DNA of 37,403 nucleotides from Desulfobacterales bacterium (GTDB taxonomy: Bacteria > Desulfobacterota > Desulfobacteria > Desulfobacterales > UBA5852): positions 1-37,403 of the forward strand of contig JASJED010000059.1 in NCBI GenBank assembly GCA_030065585.1, read 5' to 3'. How positions within the stretch are numbered: the first letter of the stretch is position 1; every line of letters begins with the position of its first letter. This document shows positions 19,401-27,142 of this stretch, piece by piece. The notes under the pieces are model-generated. The model was not told where the DNA came from. It saw nothing but the letters and a program-made list of their open reading frames with translations, and did no database searches. The translations under genes and the position numbers were made by a program.

Positions 19401-21486
19401 TTTGTTCCCGGGCTTCGCGTTCAGCGCGGTCCCGTTCCGCTTCCGCCTCCCGTTCACCCTCCTGCACCCGGGCATCTGCATCCGTTTCAGCCTGGGTGTA
19501 GCGATCTGTGATCTGGACCTCATCCTCACGCACCCGCGTCTGGATCTCGCCCTGCCGGCTGGCACGCTCGGATTCGGCCTGGGTTTCAAGATCCCTTACG
19601 GCCTGGTCCTGGGCGTCGATGGCGTTCTGACGCTCGCTCTGGATTGTCTGACGCGCCTCGAGAACCGCCGCGCGCTGATCATCATCGGCCGTGGTTTCAA
19701 GTTGTTCCCGTTCGCTTTCGGCCTCCCGGACCGCCTGCTCACGCTGCTGGTCGCGATTGGCTTCGGCCTGCTCCACCTGGGTGCGCGCCTCGGCCATACC
19801 GGCCTGCATGCGGGCGCCTTGATCCTGGTCGAATTGGGTCGCCACCTCGGTCGGCAGTTGCATCTGGTTGAACCGCTCGGCGCCCTCGACCGGCGGCACC
19901 TCCTGGACCTGGGGTTGCACCAATTCCGGCAACGGGACGGCTTCGTCCATCTGGTGCAGTTGCGCCTGCTCGGGTCCCGGGCCCTCGATCACCGCCTGAT
20001 TGGCCTGCCGACGCTGCGCCGCCGCCTGCTCGCCGGCGGCGGCGTTTTGATTTTCGATGCGCTCGGGATCGTTTTCTCCCTCTAAAGGGACCTGCGGCGG
20101 GTCACCAGGAGACGTATCGACATTGTCGGTGGTGCGTACCTCACTAAGGGAGCGGCCCACCGCATCTGCCGGATCACTGTCGAACAGACGCGATATGGAA
20201 CCAACCACGCCTTCATTGCCCCGGTAAGGGGCCGGGGTTTCCACAGGCGGCAGCGCGACTTCCGGCGCCGGTGGTGGGGGGGCCTCCTCCAGTACCGTTG
20301 GTACCTCCTCCGGGGCCTGAACCACTGATACGGCACCCGCCTCGATCTCTCCGCCCATGGTGGCTTTGAATTCGGGCAGCCCCTCCTCAAACTGCTGTTG
20401 GTCACTGCGCACCACACCATCCATGCGCTCGCCGAGGGCTGCTTGATGAGCCGCCTTGACACTGGGCGGCGCGTCGGCAAATGCCCCCATCAACCCCCCG
20501 GCATCCTCGGCCTGTTCGATGGCGGCTTCAGTGGCTTCCAGCTCTGCCTGGCGGGCAGCCGCCTCCTCAGGCGACAACTCGGTCTCGGGCAAAGCCGCCG
20601 GTTCAAAGGTGGGCTGGGGCTCCAATTCGCCGTTCTCAGCAGCCTCGGTTAGTGCGCCGTCCAGGTCCTCGGTCGGGCCTTCCTGTGCTGACGCCTCACC
20701 CGCATCCGCCGCAAGTTCAATCTGTTCCTCAGCTGGGGCCGGTTGTGCTGCGGCCGCTTCGGTGGTCGCCTGCTCGAATCGTTCTTCGTCTGTGGGGGGA
20801 CCGGGTGACGGCGTAATGGGCGGTGTATCCGCGATGCGGCGCAGGGCCAGGGTATCGGGGGACAGACGTTCGGTGATCTCGGCCTCCTGGTCCGGGGCAT
20901 GGTCCAGGCTGATCGCTCCGGTCAATCGGACGGCTTCCTTTTCAGCCGGCTCCGACGGTTCCAACACCTTGAGCGCCTCGGGTCCGCTTGTGCCCTGATT
21001 TTGCAGTGCGTGGATTACTTCATGAGCAACCAGGGTTTCGGACACAACCGGTGTGGCCAGGAAGATCACCTCTCCAAGGCTGGCGGCTTGAGCACCCAAC
21101 ACTGCCAGGGCATCCGCCACCATGGGCCCTGAGATCACATCGATATGATCCAGTGGTTTGCCAAACCACGCCTGCAGATGGTCACCGTGGGGCAGGTCGA
21201 TGCGGTCCGCTGTCTTCTCGTGCGCCATATCAAGCAGCCGGTACGGTGCCTCGCCCACCGTGAGCTTTTCCGGTAACGTCAGGTGCAAAGCCCCATGCTC
21301 GTCACCGTAAGCTGTTGCGCCCGCTGGGGTGGTCAGCCGCACCTCCTCCAGCCGGTGCAGGCAGCGAGGCCCCACTTGGTCCAACCGGCCTTCTTGTGAC
21401 CGTGGGGAGCGCCGCCGCTGCGCGTTGCGGCTACGGGCGTCCTGAGATCGGTCCTTGCGGCGGGTTTTGCGTGCAGTTTTACGCAT
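16426..21486 (-). CDS. DUF4157 (eCIS core domain) megaprotein with helical tape-measure-like middle and uncharacterised C-terminal domain
   Basis: HEVIHALQN (HExxH) at ~21007-21024; Glu/Gln-rich coiled coil then repeated amphipathic helices (VKGLLDAARDFAKGLIDLAASFIKGVIEAFGELLKGL...), then a globular C-term. Confidence 0.85.
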   Translation of the reverse strand: MRKTARKTRRKDRSQDARSRNAQRRRSPRSQEGRLDQVGPRCLHRLEEVRLTTPAGATAYGDEHGALHLTLPEKLTVGEAPYRLLDMAHEKTADRIDLPHGDHLQAWFGKPLDHIDVISGPMVADALAVLGAQAASLGEVIFLATPVVSETLVAHEVIHALQNQGTSGPEALKVLEPSEPAEKEAVRLTGAISLDHAPDQEAEITERLSPDTLALRRIADTPPITPSPGPPTDEERFEQATTEAAAAQPAPAEEQIELAADAGEASAQEGPTEDLDGALTEAAENGELEPQPTFEPAALPETELSPEEAAARQAELEATEAAIEQAEDAGGLMGAFADAPPSVKAAHQAALGERMDGVVRSDQQQFEEGLPEFKATMGGEIEAGAVSVVQAPEEVPTVLEEAPPPPAPEVALPPVETPAPYRGNEGVVGSISRLFDSDPADAVGRSLSEVRTTDNVDTSPGDPPQVPLEGENDPERIENQNAAAGEQAAAQRRQANQAVIEGPGPEQAQLHQMDEAVPLPELVQPQVQEVPPVEGAERFNQMQLPTEVATQFDQDQGARMQAGMAEARTQVEQAEANRDQQREQAVREAESEREQLETTADDDQRAAVLEARQTIQSERQNAIDAQDQAVRDLETQAESERASRQGEIQTRVREDEVQITDRYTQAETDADARVQEGEREAEAERDRAEREAREQSWWDRAVNFVKQAFAALTALINTIFDAVRSAVKGLLDAARDFAKGLIDLAASFIKGVIEAFGELLKGLVDHLLGDIFPGLAAALTQAIDDAVNLANAAVDAVANTLKAGVDALVNALQSGLDAILDAFQGALNIALGVLQAALTGDWAALATMVLEAALRLLGIDPVAFYAFIGRALDTIDLIINDPVGFLGNLVDAVVLGIQKFADNFLNHLKAGIIGWLTGALGDIQIPDRFDLIGLLDLARQILGITWDWIRQKAVRLIGEQNVQRLEFIYSYIQTLIDGGFPALFQRLMDDLSGLVDTILGAIKSFLVEKVIIAGITWLASLFNPVGALVKLLFTIWNLYQFLRDQLARIIQVVQTVVEGIGNIARGIIDGAATRIEAVLANLLPIAIDLVAKLLGLTGVAARVRRIIADVRERLDRAVDRLIERVLSAFRGGGAAAEQVADEPAADAAVDGQIGAVMTIPVQDAPDHTLFIDVEGANATVMMRSEEKPVMRWLSRFETDIAAMEDAEKKGEAQGFLDQTRTVLTQLDTRADEEATETQPATTNQTSQPDAGDAAIIQLEGQLRDALSSLFNALGVDRAGLLAQFADQTSRAHPDVLPDLDRALRSNAEDWQSLSWEEIVDRLREEVQVFSRPLLVEHTFGANAQRGIRDRLPALAAQIDATLPDDLGNFMSHTVVRQINTGSDAEYIAARQELQAIQLGEVSRTQTTATDAAVQKALEPSEVDPRLENNVKGSTVVDFLVAMAKNQAMYDIQPTDFSGLWGETPNPNRTHIKDKFLDAQPRSHEWVPRDFIGAVIARGQQAANQEGIETAAKWVEFQHAFRSPTQVLIFPARDPYRRTVPFQRNPQTKAKLNDRSVVVFQGHPGAVYAPVKASGYRDKAAGDSPEVAQQTQGSPGWHRELGLVFTANVNNAVSSSGMQAVLDGVNDFFINNVWLGTSAPSPVFREYYASQQAEADGNTIAFAELQRTAQSAKEEFENNFNSAKGVI

Positions 21487-21766
21487 CCTGGGGACCCTTT
21501 GCCTCTCCCCGTTCTATCCCCCAGTACATGGCCCGGGCCACGTCCCGTCCCACACTCTCGGGGCGGTCACCCGATTTGGCCTCGAATCCATCCACCACCA
21601 CGTGGGTCTTCCGGGTCCAGTTTTCCAAGGCGGACGGTATGCCCCGCTTCTCCAACAGGTAACGGAATTCTATTATGAACGCCTGCCCGGCCACATTGGC
21701 CTGTGCGGCAGCCAAACCTTCGAAAGTCAACCGATCGATGGTGATCGTGATCGGCCCGGCGCTCAT
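21479..21766 (-). CDS. Small conserved-looking eCIS-linked protein (95 aa)
   Basis: Start MSAGPITITIDRLTFEGL in an ATGA overlap with the ATPase stop; listed start at 21862 would overlap the ATPase. Confidence 0.65.
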   Translation of the reverse strand: MSAGPITITIDRLTFEGLAAAQANVAGQAFIIEFRYLLEKRGIPSALENWTRKTHVVVDGFEAKSGDRPESVGRDVARAMYWGIERGEAKGPQDA

Positions 21767-23772
21767 ACCCACCCCCGGATTTCGGTGTCGCTGAGGGGCT
21801 TTTCCATCTTGGCATATTCCGCACCTGCGGATTTCAACAGATGCGCCATGGAGACCGGACAACCCTGCTCCGCCGCCCGAAAGGCGGCATCCAGGGCAAT
21901 GTTGGCGATGTGTCCGCCGGTGACCGACAATCGCGCGAGCTTTTCAAAATCGAGGTTCTGAACGGGGGTTTGCAGTGGAAAAATGCCCTTCCAGATCGCC
22001 TTGCGCTCGGTGGACGAGGGGAATGGAAACTGGACGATAAACCGCAACCGCCTTAAAAAGGCGCTGTCCAGAGCGCTCTTTATATTGGTGGTCAGTAATG
22101 CCAGCCCACGGTAGCTTTCCATGCGCTGGAGCAGGTAGCTGATTTCAAGGTTAGCATAGCGGTCATGGCTGTCTTTGACTTCACTGCGTTTACCGAAAAG
22201 GGCATCCGACTCATCAAATAAAAGAACGGCGCCGCTCATCTCTGCGGCATCAAACAGCCGGCATAGGTTTTTTTCCGTCTCACCGATGTATTTACTGACC
22301 ACCGCCGATAGATCGATGCGATACAGATCCAGGCCGAGGTCCTGCGCCAACACCTCTGCGGCCATGGTCTTACCGGCACCGCTGGGACCCCAGAAAAGGG
22401 CGCCAATACCGAAACCACGGTTGCGCTTTTCGGCAAAACCCCAGCGCTCGTACACCTTGGATCGCTGCCGAACCTGGATGGCGATGTTCCTCAGGGTTTC
22501 CTTCTGGGCCCGGGGCAGAATCAAATCATCCCATTCGGCGCAAGAATCAAGGCGTTGGGCCAGGCTCTCCAGACCGCCGCGGGCTTTACGCCGGCATGTC
22601 TTCCACAGTTGGCGGCTGATGGTCTCTGCCGAAGCATCGACGGCGATGGTCTGCAGTTCAGCAGCCACTTCGGCGATGGCCGTAGATGACAACGAAAACT
22701 GCTGGACCAGGCGCCCCACCTGACCATTGAGTTGTTGTGCCAGAGGTCCCAGGGCATGGATCCACAGATGGCTCTGCTCTGCCGGTGTGGCCGCCGCCAC
22801 CGCCAGCGGCAGCACCGGTGCGGCCAATGCCGGCACGGGTCCCTCAGAGGTGAAGGCCACAATCCCCTCAAGACGGTTAAGCATCCAGCGAAGTCGGCTC
22901 TCCTCCGATTGGCCAATACCTGCTTGGGCGTCCACCAGAAGGGCAAGATCATGCATCACGGCGTCGCGCTCCCACAGGGATAGAATAGCTTCCAAGGCAT
23001 CACGGTCGATGGGCAAGTTTGCGGTCTCCAGGGCGTAAGGTGCAAAGCGAATGGATGCACAGGCGGCTGCAAAGACGGCCCGCTGATCGGAGGGGGTGCT
23101 CCCGCTTAACAGCACCTTTCGGCGGCGGCCCCCGGCATCATGGTGTTTCCAACCCGACACCATTTGCCGGGCGGTAACGATTTGGCTGTTCGTGACGGCC
23201 TGATCCACGGCAAGGGATTCGACATATGGGTGCAGTCGCCGGTCCAGTTGCGGCATGCCGGTCAGATAATGAAGTACCGCCTCCTCGATGTACAACGGAC
23301 GCGTGACCAAAACCGATCCGCGTCCCAGGGCGAGCAGGCGGCCTCGGCGCAAGGGGCCTTCGGGTGAAAGCGCACGCCAATGCGGGTCTCCCAGTACCGA
23401 CAGGGCCAGGGAGAATGTGGGGTGTTGCGGGTGTCCCTCGCCCTGAAGGCGCCCCATGAGTTCGGTGAAGCGGGCGTCGAACGCCACCCCTGCGCAAAGG
23501 AGCAAAAGGTCGCGTTCGAAATCCGTGAGCCCGAATTTGGCAGCCAGGCGCTGGAGCAGGGTATCATGTCCCACCCCAGCGGATCTTTCCGGACCGGCAT
23601 CACTGCCGACACGATCCTCACCGGCAGTTTTAGCCGACATGGGTGCGGACGACACCGAGGCTTTTTCCGTCTTATATTTCTCCCTTTCGGTCATCCGATG
23701 ACGCAGGTCATCCAGCGCCGTGCACAACGCTTGGTGGTGGTTGTGCCGATTTATCTGGGTTGGTGTGGTCAT
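21763..23772 (-). CDS. AAA+ ATPase (CDC48-like, eCIS-associated)
   Basis: Walker A GPSGAGKT, Walker B AVLLFDESDALF, N-terminal winged-helix-like region. Confidence 0.95.
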   Translation of the reverse strand: MTTPTQINRHNHHQALCTALDDLRHRMTEREKYKTEKASVSSAPMSAKTAGEDRVGSDAGPERSAGVGHDTLLQRLAAKFGLTDFERDLLLLCAGVAFDARFTELMGRLQGEGHPQHPTFSLALSVLGDPHWRALSPEGPLRRGRLLALGRGSVLVTRPLYIEEAVLHYLTGMPQLDRRLHPYVESLAVDQAVTNSQIVTARQMVSGWKHHDAGGRRRKVLLSGSTPSDQRAVFAAACASIRFAPYALETANLPIDRDALEAILSLWERDAVMHDLALLVDAQAGIGQSEESRLRWMLNRLEGIVAFTSEGPVPALAAPVLPLAVAAATPAEQSHLWIHALGPLAQQLNGQVGRLVQQFSLSSTAIAEVAAELQTIAVDASAETISRQLWKTCRRKARGGLESLAQRLDSCAEWDDLILPRAQKETLRNIAIQVRQRSKVYERWGFAEKRNRGFGIGALFWGPSGAGKTMAAEVLAQDLGLDLYRIDLSAVVSKYIGETEKNLCRLFDAAEMSGAVLLFDESDALFGKRSEVKDSHDRYANLEISYLLQRMESYRGLALLTTNIKSALDSAFLRRLRFIVQFPFPSSTERKAIWKGIFPLQTPVQNLDFEKLARLSVTGGHIANIALDAAFRAAEQGCPVSMAHLLKSAGAEYAKMEKPLSDTEIRGWV

Positions 23773-25106
23773 GGTTGAATCAGCAGTTGCGGCTGGTTGT
23801 ATTGGGTACCATCGAAACCCAGGGCGGTTTCCGCGCCATCGATGCGCACCCGTACCAAATAGGTGGCCTGGTGGACGCCCCGCAGATTGAAATCGAGCTG
23901 GGTCACCTCGCTGACATTGGCCGGCGGTCGGACCGCCCGGAAGCCATATTCAAGAGGCCGTCGGTCCGCCGGCGGTTCAAATTCGCTCAGAATAAGGTTG
24001 GCCAGTTGATCCCGGCCCACACTGTGGGCGAAATTGATGCGGATAACACCGTTGATGGGACCGGCGGGGTCGCCATCGTCCACCAGCTCGTTATCCGTGA
24101 GGGTAATCGCGTTGACTTCGGCCAAGGAGGGACTTAGTACAAACGGCGCCAAGTTGGAGGTTTCGCCGGGCATCTCGCCAATGGACGGACTCTCCTTGGC
24201 AATGGTGTGAACCACCTGTACACCGGTGACGCCTGCCAGCAGAGCGGCCGGGATGCCCACCACGATTCGCCGGTCGGTAATATTTTCATCGGTGGGAGAC
24301 ACGGTGACATCCCCCACCCGGACGCGGGTGATCTCACCACGCAGCCCGTGGCCCTCCATAAGGAGTTCATCACCGTGCTGGATGCGGCGATTGAGCTGGG
24401 CGGTATCCCCGGGATCGGCCCTTGAAAGCAGGCGCGCAATGCGCGGCCGCTTGAGTTGACGAACATAAATTCCCCGCTGACGCACCGGCAAGGCCGATCG
24501 GGTGGATTGCTCACTTTCAATTAAAACCACCGAAGCCTGGTAGAAAACCGATGTACGCAGGGGGGTGTTAATGGCCGTCCAGATTTTGGACAGTTCTTCC
24601 AGATCGGTGTAAAAGGGACTGATCTTGATCTGCTCGAACTGGTCCGCCAGATCGGCAGCGGCAAGCTGTTGGAACGCCTGCGGCAGAATCGTCCCATCTA
24701 CAGGCGCAGGGGGACCCAGGCTCTGGCGAATCAGCTCCCGATCCAATACAGGGGTGTCGTGCAACACCAGCATGGCGTACCCCAGCAGGGTTTCGGCAAC
24801 CAAATCCTCAGCACCGGTGGTAGATAAGATATAATGCAGATCCAGCGCCAGAAAGGGATTGGTCGTGCGCTCCCCGGTACTCGAACGCGATGGCATGCGC
24901 AGATTGGTCCAGCCTGTATTAGGGGTGACCCGGTAGAGATACAGGTTAACCAGATTGGCTGGCAGGCCGTTGGCGGCCAGTCGATCCGGCGGCTGGGTGG
25001 TTACCTGAAATTCGAACATGCCATCCAGGTTGTGATTGATCAGCCCGTCGTTCAGCAGGTCGCGAAGAACGGCGGTGACGGCGGCAATACTGAGGGCGTT
25101 GGCCAT
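23769..25106 (-). CDS. DUF4255 family (Pvc16/Afp16-like tail terminator)
   Basis: AIAAVTAVLRDLLNDGLINHNL...RLAANGLPANLVNLYLYRVTPNTGWTNLRMPS...NPFLALDLHYILSTTG. Confidence 0.9.
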   Translation of the reverse strand: MANALSIAAVTAVLRDLLNDGLINHNLDGMFEFQVTTQPPDRLAANGLPANLVNLYLYRVTPNTGWTNLRMPSRSSTGERTTNPFLALDLHYILSTTGAEDLVAETLLGYAMLVLHDTPVLDRELIRQSLGPPAPVDGTILPQAFQQLAAADLADQFEQIKISPFYTDLEELSKIWTAINTPLRTSVFYQASVVLIESEQSTRSALPVRQRGIYVRQLKRPRIARLLSRADPGDTAQLNRRIQHGDELLMEGHGLRGEITRVRVGDVTVSPTDENITDRRIVVGIPAALLAGVTGVQVVHTIAKESPSIGEMPGETSNLAPFVLSPSLAEVNAITLTDNELVDDGDPAGPINGVIRINFAHSVGRDQLANLILSEFEPPADRRPLEYGFRAVRPPANVSEVTQLDFNLRGVHQATYLVRVRIDGAETALGFDGTQYNQPQLLIQP

Positions 25107-25107
25107 C

Positions 25108-25878
25108 TTACCTCTTTTTGCGATTGCGGTGTTGGAGATAGTCGTTCAGGGAAATCCGAGGTCCCTGGCGAGATGATTTTTGGGTTGTTTTCTGTAGCGG
25201 GGCCGGTTTGGCTGCACGAACCTCGATGCTTCCGATACGCACCTCGATGGGCGTTGATTTTCTTTCCGGCTTCCGACGGGGTTCCATGGTATGAGAGCGT
25301 CGGGACTGTTCCCTATCGCTTTCATTCGCGGCGGTATTGCCGGCCGCTGAGGGTGAGGGGGACGCGGGGCCGGGGTCGGAAGCTGCGGTTGGCGTCATCA
25401 GTTCGGCCAGCGTCGGTGCCGGCGGTGTTGAAGATGGGACTGCTTGCGGCGATAAAAGGGGCTCATCTTTACCAAGCGCCGCATGTGGATTCAGCACGGA
25501 CGCCGGTTTCGACGGCAGGGTTGGTGTTGCCTTCATAGGTTTCGGAAGTTCCGGCGGTGGTGGGTGGTCGCTGTCTCGATGATCGTCCGATACGCCTTTA
25601 ACCTGTGAATTGTTGCCCTTCGCGCGGGGTCGGCGTGTCTGCACCTCGATTGGTGTGGGGGGACGCACCTCCTTGAAAGCATGTGATTGTGGCATTGGAT
25701 TTGGCGACGGAATCGGTTGAGCGATCGATTGCGATGATGGGTCGACGCGAAAATCGGCCGCTTTCTCAGAATCGGTGAAATCCAGGCCCGTGGGTTCAAA
25801 GCGCCCCGGCAGCCTCGGACGCACTACCGGAAGCGCACCACGGCTGCGTTCGATCAACTCCGTGAAAAGGTCCCTCAC
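25108..25878 (-). CDS. Proline-rich low-complexity eCIS protein with C-terminal ISLNDYLQHRNRKKR
   Basis: Likely GTG start at 25878 overlapping the TGA of the upstream gene; listed ORF start at 25947 overlaps it by ~70 nt. Confidence 0.65.
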   Translation of the reverse strand: MRDLFTELIERSRGALPVVRPRLPGRFEPTGLDFTDSEKAADFRVDPSSQSIAQPIPSPNPMPQSHAFKEVRPPTPIEVQTRRPRAKGNNSQVKGVSDDHRDSDHPPPPELPKPMKATPTLPSKPASVLNPHAALGKDEPLLSPQAVPSSTPPAPTLAELMTPTAASDPGPASPSPSAAGNTAANESDREQSRRSHTMEPRRKPERKSTPIEVRIGSIEVRAAKPAPLQKTTQKSSRQGPRISLNDYLQHRNRKKR

Positions 25879-26594
25879 GCCGTCACCATATTCAGATACA
25901 ATTCCCGCCGAATCGGGCTGAGGGATAAAATTTGCGACTCGCTCCAACCATAGGCTGATGCCAGGGCATGGACCTCCGCCAACAGCCGCTGGGCGACAGC
26001 CTCAAGCTCCTGCCAGAAAAAATCGATAATCTCAAGGGGTTCTTCCCATTCTGACTCGCATGCGTCGCAATGAAAGGTCAAGCCCAGGTTCATGAGGGGG
26101 TCTATCTCGGAAAGTTTCCGGGCCATGGCCGAGCGGTCGGGCTTATAGTCTCCTTCATGGGGCTCGTCATCCACCGCAACGATGCAACGGGCCAGCAATT
26201 CCGTGGCGGCCTGGTCAATGGGCAAAACCGCCAGGGCCAATAGATCTTGGGTAGATGGGCAGCGAAGACTCGCGGTATGACCGTCAATGCTGACCTCAAA
26301 TTCAGACGGCACTTCATCGGGTGCTGATTTTATGGCCTCACTAAGGTCGAACTGCCCCTCGAGCTCAAGATCACACTGGGGGCAAGAGCATCGTACGACC
26401 AGGTTGCTGCCGAATGTCAACGCCCTTAACTGCATGATGGACCGATCACGCATTCCGACGGGTAATTGCCAACGTTGAGATTCGTCCATCTCAGGCAACG
26501 CCCAGTTCAGCATGACCATCCCACGCTTCAAAAGGCCGCAGTGCGCGCCGGTTTCGTAAAGGGCAATGACATCTCTGGCATCGAGCCCGCGCAT
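25875..26594 (-). CDS. T4-type baseplate protein with zinc-ribbon cysteines
   Basis: CSCPQC ... CDAC motifs; RDVIALYETGAHCGLLKRGMVML; position between tube and DUF4255. Confidence 0.7.
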   Translation of the reverse strand: MRGLDARDVIALYETGAHCGLLKRGMVMLNWALPEMDESQRWQLPVGMRDRSIMQLRALTFGSNLVVRCSCPQCDLELEGQFDLSEAIKSAPDEVPSEFEVSIDGHTASLRCPSTQDLLALAVLPIDQAATELLARCIVAVDDEPHEGDYKPDRSAMARKLSEIDPLMNLGLTFHCDACESEWEEPLEIIDFFWQELEAVAQRLLAEVHALASAYGWSESQILSLSPIRRELYLNMVTA

Positions 26595-26599
26595 AGTGA

Positions 26600-27127
26600 T
26601 TATTCAGCCGGCTCGGTAAATGATGGCTCTTGGGGTTCGGGAACAGCAGTATCGAGTTCCCAGCCCTCGTTTTCCAGCTTTAATGTTTCAATTGCCACCG
26701 CGTTGCCGTTGGCGTCCAGTTCCGAAAGAATCTGATGCTCGGACACCCAGCAACGTCTGACATGGTAGGCCAGGGCCAACTGACCGGCTTCATTGTATAG
26801 CTCAATGGTGATATCTTTGCGAAAATCGGCCAAAGAGACCTCGGAGCCATTGCGCGCTCCAAAGAGCCATACCTTGTTGGCCCATTTGAGAAACTCACGG
26901 TCGTGGCTTTTACCGCGCTCCAGAGTAATCGCCTCGTAGTTGGTCCGCCCGGGGGATTTACGATCCGAAGAAGGATCGCCGCCTTCACGGTGACTGATCA
27001 CTTCAGTGGTGCGCGTCAGTGCGCTGACCTTGCTCACCCCGGCTACGTAGCGACCGTCCCACTTCACGCGGAACTTGAATGCTTTGTAAGGATCGAATCG
27101 CTCTGCATTGACTGTAAATTGAGCCAT
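26600..27127 (-). CDS. Phage/eCIS tail tube protein
   Basis: RFDPYKAFKFRVKWDGRYVAGVSKVSALTRTTEVISHREGGDPSSDRKSPGRTNYEAITLERG. Confidence 0.95.
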   Translation of the reverse strand: MAQFTVNAERFDPYKAFKFRVKWDGRYVAGVSKVSALTRTTEVISHREGGDPSSDRKSPGRTNYEAITLERGKSHDREFLKWANKVWLFGARNGSEVSLADFRKDITIELYNEAGQLALAYHVRRCWVSEHQILSELDANGNAVAIETLKLENEGWELDTAVPEPQEPSFTEPAE

Positions 27128-27142
27128 CTCAACCTCCGTTTA

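Noticed and set aside
21763-23772. ATPase taken as a T6SS ClpV homologue
   Set aside because: Single AAA domain with CDC48-like motifs beside DUF4255/DUF4157; no T6SS membrane-complex genes in the window
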